DNA of 64,000 nucleotides from CAYREX01 sp964423505. GTDB lineage: Bacteria; Fermentibacterota; Fermentibacteria; Fermentibacterales; JCC-6. Of this stretch, positions 16,834 through 25,472 are shown one piece after another (position 1 is the first letter of the stretch; each line of letters starts with the position of its first letter). The position numbers were made by a program, and so were the translations under genes. The notes under the pieces are model-generated. The model ran no database searches, was not told the origin of the DNA, and saw only the letters and a program-made list of their open reading frames with translations. Location: assembly GCA_964423505.1 (NCBI GenBank), contig CAYREX010000007.1, forward strand, positions 60,828 through 124,827, read 5' to 3'.

Positions 16834-18774
16834 TCATACGTCCAGGTCAGGCAGCTCAGGGCACCTGCAGGCCTGCGATATAGCGTCGAGGGCTCCCTGG
16901 AGCCCCATGGAGCCGCGGTCCCCCTCGCCGTGGACGCGAAGTGAGACCTCTCCCGACTCCCTCTCCCTCGGGCCGATGACCAGCATGAACGGCACCTTGC
17001 GGGTCTCTGCGTCCCGCACGCGATAGCCCATGGTCTCGCTGCGGCCGTCGACGCTGCAGCGCAGCCCCGAGGCGCGCACGGCCCTCTCGACCTCCCGGGC
17101 CCTCTCGAGCTCCGAAGAGGTAATGGGTAAGATAACAACCTGTTCCGGTGCGAGCCAACCCGGGAAGTTGCCGGCGTAGTGCTCTATCAGGTTGCCGATG
17201 AACCGCTCCACCGAGCCGAACAGGGCCCTGTGGACCATGAAGACCCTGTGGTCCCGCCCGTCGTCCCCAACGTAGGTCAGGTCGAAGCGCTGGGGGATGT
17301 TGAAGTCGAACTGCACGGTGGGCCCCTGCCAGGTCCTCCCCAGGGCGTCCCGCAGCTTGATGTCCACCTTCGGGCCGTAGAAGGCCGCCTCCCCGGTCAC
17401 CGTGCGGTAGTCCTCGCCCATGTCGTCCAGCGCCTGGGCCAGCAGCGGCTCCACCCGGTCCCACTCCTCCGGGTCGCCGGCGTACTTCCCCCGGCTCTCC
17501 GGGTCGGCCAGGGAGAGCTCTATGTCGTAGCCGAAGTCGAATATCCTCAGGAAGTAGAGCGCGAACCGCACCACCTTCTGTATCTCGGAGACTATCTGGT
17601 CGCCGGTGCAGAAGATGTGGCCGTCGTCAACGGTGAAGCCCCGCACCCGCATGAGACCGTGCAGCACGCCGCTCTTCTCGTAGCGGTAGACCACGCCCAG
17701 CTCTGCCAGCCTCATGGGCAGGTCCCGGTAGGACCTCTTGTCCGAGCGGTAGATGATGATGTGGCCGGGGCAGTTCATCGGCTTCAGGGCGTACTCGCCC
17801 TTGTCCACGTCCAGGAAGTACATGTTGTCCCGGTAGTAGTCGTAGTGGCCGGAGGTCTTCCAGAGGTCCACCGGGGCAATGTGCGGGGTGCTCACCAGCC
17901 GGTAGCCCGAGTGTACGTGAGCCCTCTTCCAGAGGCTCTCCAGCTCCTCCCTGACGATCGTGCCCGCCGGCAGCCAGTAGGTGAGCCCCGGGCCACCCTC
18001 GCCGCCCATGATGAAGAGCCCCAGCTCCGGTCCCAGCTTCCGGTGGTCCCGCTTCTTCGCCTCCTCCAGCATCTCCAGGTGCTGCCGAAGGTCCTTCTTC
18101 GAGCCGAATACGGTCCCGTAGACCCTGGTCAGCATCTCCCGCTCCTCGTCGCCGCGCCAGTAGGCGCCGGCGAGGCTCAGGAGCCTGAAGTGCTTCAGGT
18201 AGCCGGTGGAGGGTACGTGCGGACCTCTGCAGAGGTCGGTGAACGACCCGTGGGTGTAGACGGTCACCGAGTCGACCTCCACCGCGAGGTCGTTCAGCAG
18301 CTCCAGCTTGTAGACCTCCCCCATCTCCTCGAACATCTCCATGGCGACAGCCACGGAGACCTCGTTCCGCTCGAACGGGATGTCCGCCTCCACCTGGCGC
18401 GTCATCTCCGCCTCGATGGCCTCCAGCGCCGACTCGCCCGGGAAGTCCGGGATGACCATGTCGTAGTAGAAGCCGTCCTCGATGGCCGGGCCTATCCCAA
18501 GCGCGGTTCCGGGGTAGAGCTCCTTCACCGCGGCGGCCATCAGGTGCGAGGCGCTGTGCCTCATGATGTCCAGCCCCTCCTCCTGGTGGGCGGTGAGCAG
18601 CTCGACGCTGCCGCCCGACTCCGGAAGTGGAGCGTCCAGGTCCATCGGGCACCCGTCCAGCTTCACCGCCAGCGCCGCCCGGGCCAGACCCGAGGAGATG
18701 GACTCCGCCACGTCGCGGCCGGTGGTGCCGGCACCGTACTCCTTTATGCTATTGTCTGGAAATACTATACGCAT
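16834..18774 (-). CDS. thrS: Threonyl-tRNA synthetase
   Basis: ThrRS charges tRNA-Thr. The 646-residue protein shows the N-terminal TGS domain (about residues 1-62), the editing-domain histidines (HSASHLMAAAVKELYP), and class II motifs in the core with the zinc ligands MNCPGH and later histidines. The C-terminal anticodon-binding domain starts near residue 545 (WLAPEQVVILPI). The start ATG 18774 matches the family's N-terminus; longer upstream readings would enter the tRNA gene. It leads the thrS-infC-rpmI-rplT cluster. Confidence 0.97.
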   Translation of the reverse strand: MRIVFPDNSIKEYGAGTTGRDVAESISSGLARAALAVKLDGCPMDLDAPLPESGGSVELLTAHQEEGLDIMRHSASHLMAAAVKELYPGTALGIGPAIEDGFYYDMVIPDFPGESALEAIEAEMTRQVEADIPFERNEVSVAVAMEMFEEMGEVYKLELLNDLAVEVDSVTVYTHGSFTDLCRGPHVPSTGYLKHFRLLSLAGAYWRGDEEREMLTRVYGTVFGSKKDLRQHLEMLEEAKKRDHRKLGPELGLFIMGGEGGPGLTYWLPAGTIVREELESLWKRAHVHSGYRLVSTPHIAPVDLWKTSGHYDYYRDNMYFLDVDKGEYALKPMNCPGHIIIYRSDKRSYRDLPMRLAELGVVYRYEKSGVLHGLMRVRGFTVDDGHIFCTGDQIVSEIQKVVRFALYFLRIFDFGYDIELSLADPESRGKYAGDPEEWDRVEPLLAQALDDMGEDYRTVTGEAAFYGPKVDIKLRDALGRTWQGPTVQFDFNIPQRFDLTYVGDDGRDHRVFMVHRALFGSVERFIGNLIEHYAGNFPGWLAPEQVVILPITSSELERAREVERAVRASGLRCSVDGRSETMGYRVRDAETRKVPFMLVIGPRERESGEVSLRVHGEGDRGSMGLQGALDAISQACRCPELPDLDV

Positions 18775-18819
18775 GACCCCGGCAACCTCCCTCCGTCGAG
18801 CGGCGGTGGATAGAGAAAA

Positions 18820-18896
18820 TGGTGGGCGATACTGGACTTGAACCAGTGACCTCTTGCATGTCAAGCAAGCACTCTAGCCACCTGAGCTAATCGCCC
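18820..18896 (-). tRNA. tRNA-Val (anticodon GAC), CCA encoded
   Basis: The 77-nt minus-strand sequence folds as a tRNA. The acceptor stem is GGGCGAT/ATCGCCC, the D arm is GCTC/GAGT, and the anticodon stem CTTGC/GCAAG encloses loop TTGACAT with anticodon GAC. The T arm is ACTGG/CCAGT with loop TTCAAGT. Discriminator A is followed by a genomically encoded CCA. The 3' end is 45 nt from the thrS start, so the tRNA is probably the first element of the thrS operon transcript. Confidence 0.95.
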
Positions 18897-18925
18897 ACCG
18901 ACGAGTCTGACTTTTGCGGAGAGAA

Positions 18926-18955
18926 TGAATACCACCCCCCCCCCTTGCACGTCAA
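18926..18955 (-). promoter_or_regulatory. Predicted promoter of tRNA-Val/thrS with a G10 tract in the spacer
   Basis: On the minus strand, TTGACG (18955-18950) and TATTCA (18931-18926) are separated by 18 bp. The spacer contains ten consecutive G (plus-strand C at 18935-18944). Transcription would start a few bases downstream, about 20-25 nt before the tRNA. The same two hexamers, at 17 bp spacing, precede mreB (46753-46725). A change in tract length would alter spacing and promoter strength. Confidence 0.55.
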
Positions 18956-19033
18956 GACGAACGGCGAGGTGGGACCAGTCTCGAGAACGCCTGGTTCCGG
19001 ACTAGACTTCAACCCATGCAGCGCGACCCGGAT

Positions 19034-19238
19034 GGGGTCGGGCCAAGATAGCTAAGAAAGCTGTCCCAATACTACTTTCCTCCTTGATAAAGGCCCGTTA
19101 TCGGAATCTCGGTTGAGTGGCCCCATTCTTCTGAATGCGAGAATGTTGACAACGAAGTCTGCACTTATGACTGTTCCTGCATGCGGGCACAATAGCATGT
19201 TAAACGGACGGCTTTCTTAGCTATCTTGGCCCGACCCC
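19034..19238. repeat. Palindromic element, copy 1 (28-bp perfect terminal inverted repeats)
   Basis: This 205-bp element has arms 19034-19061 and 19211-19238 that are perfect inverted copies over 28 bp; imperfect pairing continues about 5 bp further inward. The outer 24 bp are shared with copy 2 at 55347-55556. The interior of about 150 bp is AT-richer than the surroundings and has no recognised gene. No transposase is encoded. The right arm overlaps the 3' end of the PpiC-like lipoprotein gene and supplies its stop codon. It could be a MITE-like element, a recombination site, or a structured RNA or terminator. This element fills most of the geneless stretch 18897-19216. Confidence 0.85.
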
Positions 19239-20539
19239 GGCGGCGACCCCGGCGGCGACGCCGGCGGGGGCCAGGCGGAGGGGTCGGCGGGGAGGGTGCG
19301 GATAAGACGGACGTTCAGCTCGGGGGAGTAGCGGCGCTCCAGCTCGGTCATCCACTGCCCGTACCGCTGGCTCTCCAGCTCCTGGGTGAGGAGGTCCTCG
19401 AGCAGCGGCATGGCCTCCTCGAGGCCGGGGACGTGCTCCGGGTGCACCTCGGCCAGCCGGACGGCGGCCCAGCAGAGCCCCGGCTCGTGGGGGACCGGAC
19501 CGAGCCACTCCGTGGTGTCCGCCTCCCCCAGGCCGAAGACAGCCTCGCCCAGGCCCCCCGGCACCTCCTCCGGCAGCAGCGGCACCGTGAGCAGACCGGC
19601 GGCGCTGTCCGCCGCCAGCTCCGGGAAGCCGCGCAGCAGGTCCGAGGGCGGCGGGGCGCCGGACCCGAGCGCCTCCTTGAAGGCGGATGCCTCCTCCTCG
19701 GTCTCGAAACGGGCGGCGTACGCGGATCGTCTCTCCGGCATGGTCAGGTCGGTGCCTATCTCCATGTAGAGGGCCACGAGGTCCCCCTCGGTGACGGTCA
19801 CGCTGTCCCGGACGTACCTCTCGTAGAGCAGGTCCACGGCCGCCGACGTCCGTACCGAGTCGGCGCCCTCGCATGCCTCCTCGAGCAGCTCCGGCGCTTC
19901 CCTCGCGAGCATCTCGGCCGCCAGCATCCTCCCGAGCACCGCCCTGCAGAAGGCCTCCATCCAGGCCCTGCTCTCCGGCGCGGTGAGCGCCACCGACCGC
20001 TCCCGGTAGACGGCACCGGCCATGTCTCCAGAGGTGAGCAGGAGCGGGGGCAGGTGCACGAGCGTGTCCGCCGCCCGGAGCGGCGCGTCTTCCGAGTAGT
20101 GCCCGACCAGCCTCTCCAGTGCCGCGGAGTCCGGCGCCGCCTCTCCCCCGCCGGTCACCTCGAGCCAGGCTCCCCCGAGGGAGTCGTTGACCGAGTCCGC
20201 CTGCCTCTCCGCCAGCAGCTCCCGGTAGAGCGTGAGGCTGCGCCTCCAGCAGAGGGCGTTCCCGGCGGCGACCACGCGCGGCAGAGTGTCCAGGCCGAGG
20301 CGGTCTATCTCCGACGCTATCATGGACCTGACTGTCAGGGAGCGGACGTACTCCTCGGCGGTGTCGTCCATCTGGAGGTAGGCCTGCCTCGCGGCCTCCG
20401 GCATGCCGGCCCAGGTGGCCGCCGCGTCCTCGACGCTGACGGTATCGCCGCCGACCGCCGCGAGCCATTCGGCCTCCTCCGGGCCGGAGCCGCAGGATGC
20501 TAGGAGCAGCGGGAGCAGCAGGGCGCCGGAGTATCTCAA
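19217..20539 (-). CDS. PpiC/SurA-like lipoprotein, C-terminus formed by repeat element
   Basis: This 440-residue protein begins with a lipoprotein signal (about LLLPLLLASC), so Cys near residue 16 would be lipidated. The start TTG 20539 has GGGGG 5 nt upstream; a longer start at 20584 would precede the signal by 15 residues. The long helical N-terminal region and C-terminal segment resemble periplasmic peptidyl-prolyl isomerase chaperones of the PpiC/SurA group. Isomerase activity is uncertain because core residues are hard to place. The last codons read SPPGSPPGSGQDS-stop and come from the adjacent repeat and element arm. Confidence 0.7.
   Translation of the reverse strand: MRYSGALLLPLLLASCGSGPEEAEWLAAVGGDTVSVEDAAATWAGMPEAARQAYLQMDDTAEEYVRSLTVRSMIASEIDRLGLDTLPRVVAAGNALCWRRSLTLYRELLAERQADSVNDSLGGAWLEVTGGGEAAPDSAALERLVGHYSEDAPLRAADTLVHLPPLLLTSGDMAGAVYRERSVALTAPESRAWMEAFCRAVLGRMLAAEMLAREAPELLEEACEGADSVRTSAAVDLLYERYVRDSVTVTEGDLVALYMEIGTDLTMPERRSAYAARFETEEEASAFKEALGSGAPPPSDLLRGFPELAADSAAGLLTVPLLPEEVPGGLGEAVFGLGEADTTEWLGPVPHEPGLCWAAVRLAEVHPEHVPGLEEAMPLLEDLLTQELESQRYGQWMTELERRYSPELNVRLIRTLPADPSAWPPPASPPGSPPGSGQDS
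19233..19268. repeat. 12-bp GC-rich tandem repeat beside element copy 1
   Basis: Three 12-bp units (gaccccggcggc, twice exact, then one variant) begin in the right arm of the element and run into the end of the lipoprotein gene. Read on the minus strand they encode the Ser-Pro-Pro-Gly repeats of its C-terminal tail. A related GC-rich repeat of the same unit size follows the right arm of copy 2. Confidence 0.75.
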
Positions 20540-20612
20540 GGCATCCCCCTTGATCGAGCGGTCGGTGAGAAACCGGGGCGGCATCGCGTATGCTGCATCG
20601 GGGAGCGGCCCC

Positions 20613-21566
20613 CTACCTGGTGATGGTGGTGCCGGCGCGGCCGTCCATGGCGGCCAGGATGTTGCCCGGGGAGGTGATGACCACCCTGCTGCCGCCCTGC
20701 TTCAGGAAAGCGATGGAGGCCCTCACCTTCGGGAGCATGGAGCCGGCCGGGAACTGCCCCGCGGCCGCCCATGCCTCCAGCTCGCTGGCGGTGCAGCACC
20801 TGACCGGCCGCTGGCTCCCGGTGCCGTAGTCCAGGTAGACCTCCGGGACGGCCGTGGAGATGATGAAGGTGCCCGCCTCCAGGTTCGCGGCGAGGAGGGA
20901 GCTGGCGTGGTCCTTGTCCACCACGGCCGGCACGCCGCGGACCTTGTAGCCGTCCCTGACCACCGGCACGCCGCCCCCGCCGACGCAGACCACTATCTGG
21001 CCCGCGTTCAGTAGCGCCCGTATCGCGGGGAGCTCGAGTATCTTCCGGGGCTTCGGCGAGGGGACCACCCTCCTCCAGCCCCGGCCGGAGTCCTCCCGCA
21101 TCAGCCAGCCCCTGCTCTTCCGGAGACGGGCGGCGTCCTCCTCGGAGTAGAAGCCGCCCACCGGCTTGGTGGGATCGTCGAAGGCCGGGTCCCTGGGGTC
21201 GACGAGGGTCTGGGTCACCAGGGCGGTGACCGGTATGTCCAGCCCCCGCTCCTCCAGCACGTCGCCGAGGACCTGCTGCAGTATGTAGCCGACGCAGCCC
21301 TGGGTGGCGGCCACGTTCACGTCCATGCCGTCCGGCGGGACCTCCTCCGCGGCCATCTGGTTGCGGAGCAGCTCGAAGCCTACCTGGGGGCCGTTGCCGT
21401 GGGTTATGACGACGCCGCCCCTGTGCTGGGCGAGGGTGGCCAGCTCGCAGCAGACCTCCCTGGCCAGCTCGTGGGTGTCGAGGTTGCCTCGGCCCGACCC
21501 GGCCGAGATGAGGGAGTTCCCGCCGACCGCCACTACGGTCCTCTCCTGGCAGCGCTCAGCTTCCAC
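20613..21566 (-). CDS. arcC: Carbamate kinase
   Basis: Carbamate kinase makes ATP and carbamate from carbamoyl phosphate and ADP. Family motifs are visible: AVGGNSL at the N-terminus, THGNGPQVGFELL, ATQGCVGYILQQ, VCVGGGGVPVV and VDKDHASSLLA. The length (317 residues) is typical. The start GTG 21566 has GGAGG about 6 nt upstream and overlaps the lspA stop by 11 bp. No arginine deiminase or ornithine carbamoyltransferase gene is nearby, so the source of carbamoyl phosphate is unknown. Confidence 0.95.
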   Translation of the reverse strand: MEAERCQERTVVAVGGNSLISAGSGRGNLDTHELAREVCCELATLAQHRGGVVITHGNGPQVGFELLRNQMAAEEVPPDGMDVNVAATQGCVGYILQQVLGDVLEERGLDIPVTALVTQTLVDPRDPAFDDPTKPVGGFYSEEDAARLRKSRGWLMREDSGRGWRRVVPSPKPRKILELPAIRALLNAGQIVVCVGGGGVPVVRDGYKVRGVPAVVDKDHASSLLAANLEAGTFIISTAVPEVYLDYGTGSQRPVRCCTASELEAWAAAGQFPAGSMLPKVRASIAFLKQGGSRVVITSPGNILAAMDGRAGTTITR

Positions 21567-22071
21567 CTGTCTCCTCCGCTCCGCTCCGGCCCCCGGCACC
21601 CCGCCTGTAGGTCAGGAGCAGCGCAATGCCGCCGAGGGTGATGGCAATGTCGGCGACGTTGAACGTGGGCCACCTGCTGCTGCCCAGCCCTACGTCTATG
21701 AAGTCGATCACGCTGCCGCCGTAGAGCAGCCTGTCGAGGAGGTTGCCGGCGGCCCCGCCCAGGATGGCCCCCAGGGCGAGCCTGCTGCCGGGGCTGCACT
21801 CCCTGCACCTCCAGATGAAGACGGCTACCAGTACTGCGGCCAGCGCGGTGAAGACGGCGAGGAAGAGGGGGCCGCCCCAGCTCAGGCTGAAGGCGGCCCC
21901 GGAGTTCCAGGCGAGCATGAGCCGCACCAGGTTCCCCGCGACCGGGACCGGGTGGTGCAGCTCCAGGCCGCCCAGTGCGAGCCTCTTGGTTAGCTGGTCC
22001 AGGAGGAGGACGATGGCCGCCAGGGCGTAGCCCCTGAGCCTGACCCGCCTGTCCGGGCGGTCTCCGGTCAT
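21556..22071 (-). CDS. lspA: Lipoprotein signal peptidase
   Basis: LspA cleaves prolipoprotein signals after Lgt acts; lgt is at 39672-40502. The 171-residue protein has four hydrophobic segments and the two catalytic aspartate motifs: GNLLDRLLYGGSVIDFID and NVADIAITLG. NSGAAFSLSW is also conserved. The start ATG 22071 overlaps the ileS stop (ATGA). Linkage ileS-lspA is very common in bacteria. Confidence 0.96.
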   Translation of the reverse strand: MTGDRPDRRVRLRGYALAAIVLLLDQLTKRLALGGLELHHPVPVAGNLVRLMLAWNSGAAFSLSWGGPLFLAVFTALAAVLVAVFIWRCRECSPGSRLALGAILGGAAGNLLDRLLYGGSVIDFIDVGLGSSRWPTFNVADIAITLGGIALLLTYRRGAGGRSGAEETGGS

Positions 22072-24848
22072 CCGCCGGCCGGCTCCTCCCCGCGGAGCGA
22101 GGCTATCACCGATGCGCACCGCCCGCATACGTCCGCGGGCTCGTGGGAGCCCACGTCCGGCAGGACCTTCCAGCAGCGCTGGCACTTCTCTCCCGGGGCG
22201 AGCCGTACCTCGGCGGTCATCTCCTCCGACTCGTGTACCTCCACCCGGGAGACTATCAGGAAGTCGGCCCAGTCCTCGCCCCTGGCGGAGCCGGTCATCC
22301 GGCCGGGGAGGCCGAGCCGCACCGAGGCCTGGAGCCCGTCGCGGATGAGCCCGCTCTCCCGCGCCTCCTCCAGCCGCTTCTTCACCAGCGACCTGGCCTC
22401 GAGGTAGGGCTGCCAGGCCTCCATCTCCTCCTCCTCGGCCCGGTCGGCGCAGACCTCGGGGAAGAGCGCCAGGTGGACGCTGTCGCGGCCCTCCCTGAGA
22501 TGCTCCGGGAGCGCCTTCCAGGCCTCCTCGGCGGTGAAGGGGACCAGCGGGGCCAGCAGCTTGACCAGCTCCCTCAGCGTATGCGCCAGGAGCGACCTGG
22601 TGGCAACCGCCGGAGGCGAGTCAGGGTCGTCGCAGTATAGCCTGTCCTTCCTGGCGTCCAGCAGGAGGTTGGAGAGGTCGATGACCGCGAAGTTGCGCAG
22701 GTCCCGGTATGCCCTGTGGAACTCGAAGTCCGCGTAGTAGCCGGCGCAGGCTCGCTGCAGGCTCCTCAGCCTGAGGTAGGCGTAGCGGTCGAGCCCGGAG
22801 AGCGAGTCCGGGTCGAGCCCGTCCCCCCGGAAGCCGCTCAGGTTGCCGAGCATGAAGCGGAGGGTGTTGCGGAGCTTCTTGTAGGCCTGCCTGGCGTCGT
22901 CGAGCTGGGTCAGGTCCGCCCTGAAGTCGGCGGTGTAGTCGACGCTGGCGAACCAGAGTCGCAGTATGTCGGCCCCCTGGGTGTCGATTATCTCCAGCGG
23001 CGATATGACGTTGCCGAGGGACTTGGACATCTTGCGGCCGTCCCGGTCCTGTATCAGCCCGTGGGTTATGACGTTGTCCGCCGGCCTGCCCATCTCCAGG
23101 GCCTCGCTGGTTATGAGGCTGACGCCGAACCAGCCCCTGTGCTGGTCGGTGGCCTCCAGGTAGACCGAGCAGGGCCGCTCCAGCCCGTAGCGCTCGTCGA
23201 GCACGTTGTAGTGGCTGAGCGAGCTGTCGAACCAGACGTCGAGGATGTCGTCGACCCGCTCCAGCTCGCCGCCGCACTCCGGGCAGACCGCCTCCCGGCC
23301 GGCCAGGGCGAAGAGCTCGCCCGGGGTCCTCTCGAACCAGACGTCGGAGCCCTCCTCCTCGACCAGGTCGGCCACGGCGGCTATCACCTCCCGGTCCATG
23401 ACGGCCGATGAGCAGTCGAGACAGGTGAACACCGGCAGGGCCACGCCCCAGGCGCGCTGCCTGGAGAGGCACCAGTCCGGCCTCACCTTCATCATGTTCC
23501 TCATCCGCTCGTGGCCCCAGGCCGGGTGCCAGTCGACCTCCTCAACCCTCTCCAGGACCCTCTCCCTCAGGTCCCGGTGGGCCAGGTCCAGGAAGAACTG
23601 CCTGGTCGCCCTGAAGATGAGCGGCTGCTTGCACCTCCAGCAGTGGGGGTAGCTGTGCTCGACGGTGCTGTTCTGGAGGAGGGCGCCGGACTCCCTGAGG
23701 TCCTGGACTATGGCCGGGTTGGCGTCCATCACGTGCATGCCGGAGTAGCGCTCCACCCTGTCGGTGAAGTGGCCGGTCTCGCTGACCGGGCTCAGTATCT
23801 CGAGCCCGTGGCGCCTGCCGACTACGAAGTCCTCCGCCCCGTGGCCGGGCGCCGTATGCACGCAGCCTGTCCCGTCCTCCATGGTCACGTGCTCCGCGGC
23901 TATGACGAGGGAGGTCCGGTCCGGGTCCAGCGGGTGGACCAGCCGGAGCCCCTCCAGCTCGCTGCCGGTGAAGACCGGCTCGGGGAGCGCCCTGCCGTCG
24001 AAGCCGGTGGCGCTGCCGAAGGCCTCCCGCCTCCGCTCGGCGACCAGGTAGCTGTCGGTGCCGTCGCTCACTATCACGTACCGCTCGGCCGGGTTCAGCG
24101 CCACCGCCAGGTTGGCCGGCAGGGTCCACGGGGTCGTCGTCCAGATGACCACCTTCGTGCCCGGGGGCACCCCCTTCGCCTTCCAGCTCTTCGGCTCGGC
24201 CTGCTCGAATGCGACGTAGATCGAGGGGCTCGCCTTGGGGGCGTACTCCACCTCCGCCTCGGCCAGCGCCGTGCGGCAGGACATGCACCAGTGGATGGGC
24301 CTGAGGCCGAGGTAGACGTATCCCCTCTCCACCAGCTCGCCGAAGGCCCTGACTATCCCGGCCTCGTAGGAGGGGTCCATCGTCAGGTAGGGCCTGTCCC
24401 AGGTGCCGAAGACACCGAGGCGCCTGAACTCCCCCTTCTGGACCTCCACGTAGCGGGCGGCGTACTCCCTGCAGAGGCGCCTGACCTCCTCCCTGGGAAG
24501 CTTCTCTCCGGCCGCCTTCCGCTCGCCCACCACCCTGTGCTCTATCGGCATGCCGTGGCAGTCCCAGCCGGGGACGTAGGGGGAGTCGTAGCCCATCATC
24601 GTCCTGGACCTGACTATGAAGTCCTTCAGTATCTTGTTCAGCGCGGTGCCCAGGTGGACGTGGCCGTTCGCGTAGGGGGGGCCGTCGTGGAGGATGTAGA
24701 GGGGGGCTCCGCGGCGGGCCTCGCGGATGCGGCCGTACATGTCGGTCGCGTTCCATTCGTCGAGGATGGCCGGCTCCTTGCGGATGAGGTTCCCCTTCAT
24801 GGAGAAGCCGGTCTTCGGAAGCCTTATCGTGTCCCTGTAGTCGCTCAT
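22068..24848 (-). CDS. ileS: Isoleucyl-tRNA synthetase
   Basis: IleRS charges tRNA-Ile and edits valine. The 926-residue class I enzyme has the HIGH-type motif GHVHLGTALNK near residue 60, the CP1 editing domain with HTAPGHG, and KMSKS in RKMSKSLGNV near residue 600. The C-terminal zinc site is present as CQRCWKV and CGRCASVI. It matches bacterial-type IleS in length and order. The start ATG 24848 overlaps the upstream stop (ATGA). Confidence 0.97.
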   Translation of the reverse strand: MSDYRDTIRLPKTGFSMKGNLIRKEPAILDEWNATDMYGRIREARRGAPLYILHDGPPYANGHVHLGTALNKILKDFIVRSRTMMGYDSPYVPGWDCHGMPIEHRVVGERKAAGEKLPREEVRRLCREYAARYVEVQKGEFRRLGVFGTWDRPYLTMDPSYEAGIVRAFGELVERGYVYLGLRPIHWCMSCRTALAEAEVEYAPKASPSIYVAFEQAEPKSWKAKGVPPGTKVVIWTTTPWTLPANLAVALNPAERYVIVSDGTDSYLVAERRREAFGSATGFDGRALPEPVFTGSELEGLRLVHPLDPDRTSLVIAAEHVTMEDGTGCVHTAPGHGAEDFVVGRRHGLEILSPVSETGHFTDRVERYSGMHVMDANPAIVQDLRESGALLQNSTVEHSYPHCWRCKQPLIFRATRQFFLDLAHRDLRERVLERVEEVDWHPAWGHERMRNMMKVRPDWCLSRQRAWGVALPVFTCLDCSSAVMDREVIAAVADLVEEEGSDVWFERTPGELFALAGREAVCPECGGELERVDDILDVWFDSSLSHYNVLDERYGLERPCSVYLEATDQHRGWFGVSLITSEALEMGRPADNVITHGLIQDRDGRKMSKSLGNVISPLEIIDTQGADILRLWFASVDYTADFRADLTQLDDARQAYKKLRNTLRFMLGNLSGFRGDGLDPDSLSGLDRYAYLRLRSLQRACAGYYADFEFHRAYRDLRNFAVIDLSNLLLDARKDRLYCDDPDSPPAVATRSLLAHTLRELVKLLAPLVPFTAEEAWKALPEHLREGRDSVHLALFPEVCADRAEEEEMEAWQPYLEARSLVKKRLEEARESGLIRDGLQASVRLGLPGRMTGSARGEDWADFLIVSRVEVHESEEMTAEVRLAPGEKCQRCWKVLPDVGSHEPADVCGRCASVIASLRGEEPAGG

Positions 24849-25414
24849 TGCCCCTCACCTCCTCCGGTGATCATCCCGCCGCTCTCGCGGAGGCCCTCCG
24901 CGGCGCTCAGGGCCGCGGTCAGCGTCCCGCTCTCCAGCGGGTCCTGCCGGTTCGGCTCGTCGAAGCCGTGCACGCGCACCAGTAGCAGCGCCCTGCCACT
25001 GCCGTGTCCGGCCACCTCCGCCTCCTGGACTCCCTCTGAGACCAGGGCGTCCGCCCGGAGCAGCTCCAGCTCCGCCGGGGTGCCGAGCATCCAGTCGGGC
25101 ACCCTCGCGACTATTCCCTTTCCCCAGGGCCCCTCGGGAGCCGCGTAGAGCCCCATGAGGGAGGGGAACCGGGGGCCGAGGTCGTCCCTGTTCGGCCCGG
25201 CCAGCGGGCTCCCGCCGAAGAGGGAGACGTGGTCGGTGGCCATCAGCCAGCCCGGCTCCCTCCCCACCCCCTCGGCGCAGAGCAGGAAGAGCCTCTCGCC
25301 GGTTGCGAGGGCGCTCCTGACCTCCTCCAGCGCACAGCCGTCGGGCGGCCTCTCCAGCAGCCTGGCGCCGCTGGGCTCGGGGCGCTTCCACGAGCGGGGG
25401 AGTACGATGAGCAT
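24845..25414 (-). CDS. Short purine-nucleoside-phosphorylase-like protein
   Basis: This 189-residue protein contains ATDHVSLFGGSPLAGPN followed by LGPRFPSLMGLY. That closely resembles the family-2 purine nucleoside phosphorylase signature (TDHINL, then GPN and GPRFPD). Full enzymes are about 270 residues; this one lacks much of the N-terminal phosphate-binding region. It may be a trimmed enzyme, a binding protein or a relic, though the frame is intact. Start ATG 25414 is chosen because the longer reading to 25501 covers the predicted promoter. It is the first gene of the ileS-lspA-arcC operon. Confidence 0.6.
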   Translation of the reverse strand: MLIVLPRSWKRPEPSGARLLERPPDGCALEEVRSALATGERLFLLCAEGVGREPGWLMATDHVSLFGGSPLAGPNRDDLGPRFPSLMGLYAAPEGPWGKGIVARVPDWMLGTPAELELLRADALVSEGVQEAEVAGHGSGRALLLVRVHGFDEPNRQDPLESGTLTAALSAAEGLRESGGMITGGGEGQ

Positions 25415-25472
25415 ACGGCCGGCTCCAGACACGGTTGGTGGAACGGACGGACACCTGCACGAATGAAGAGCG

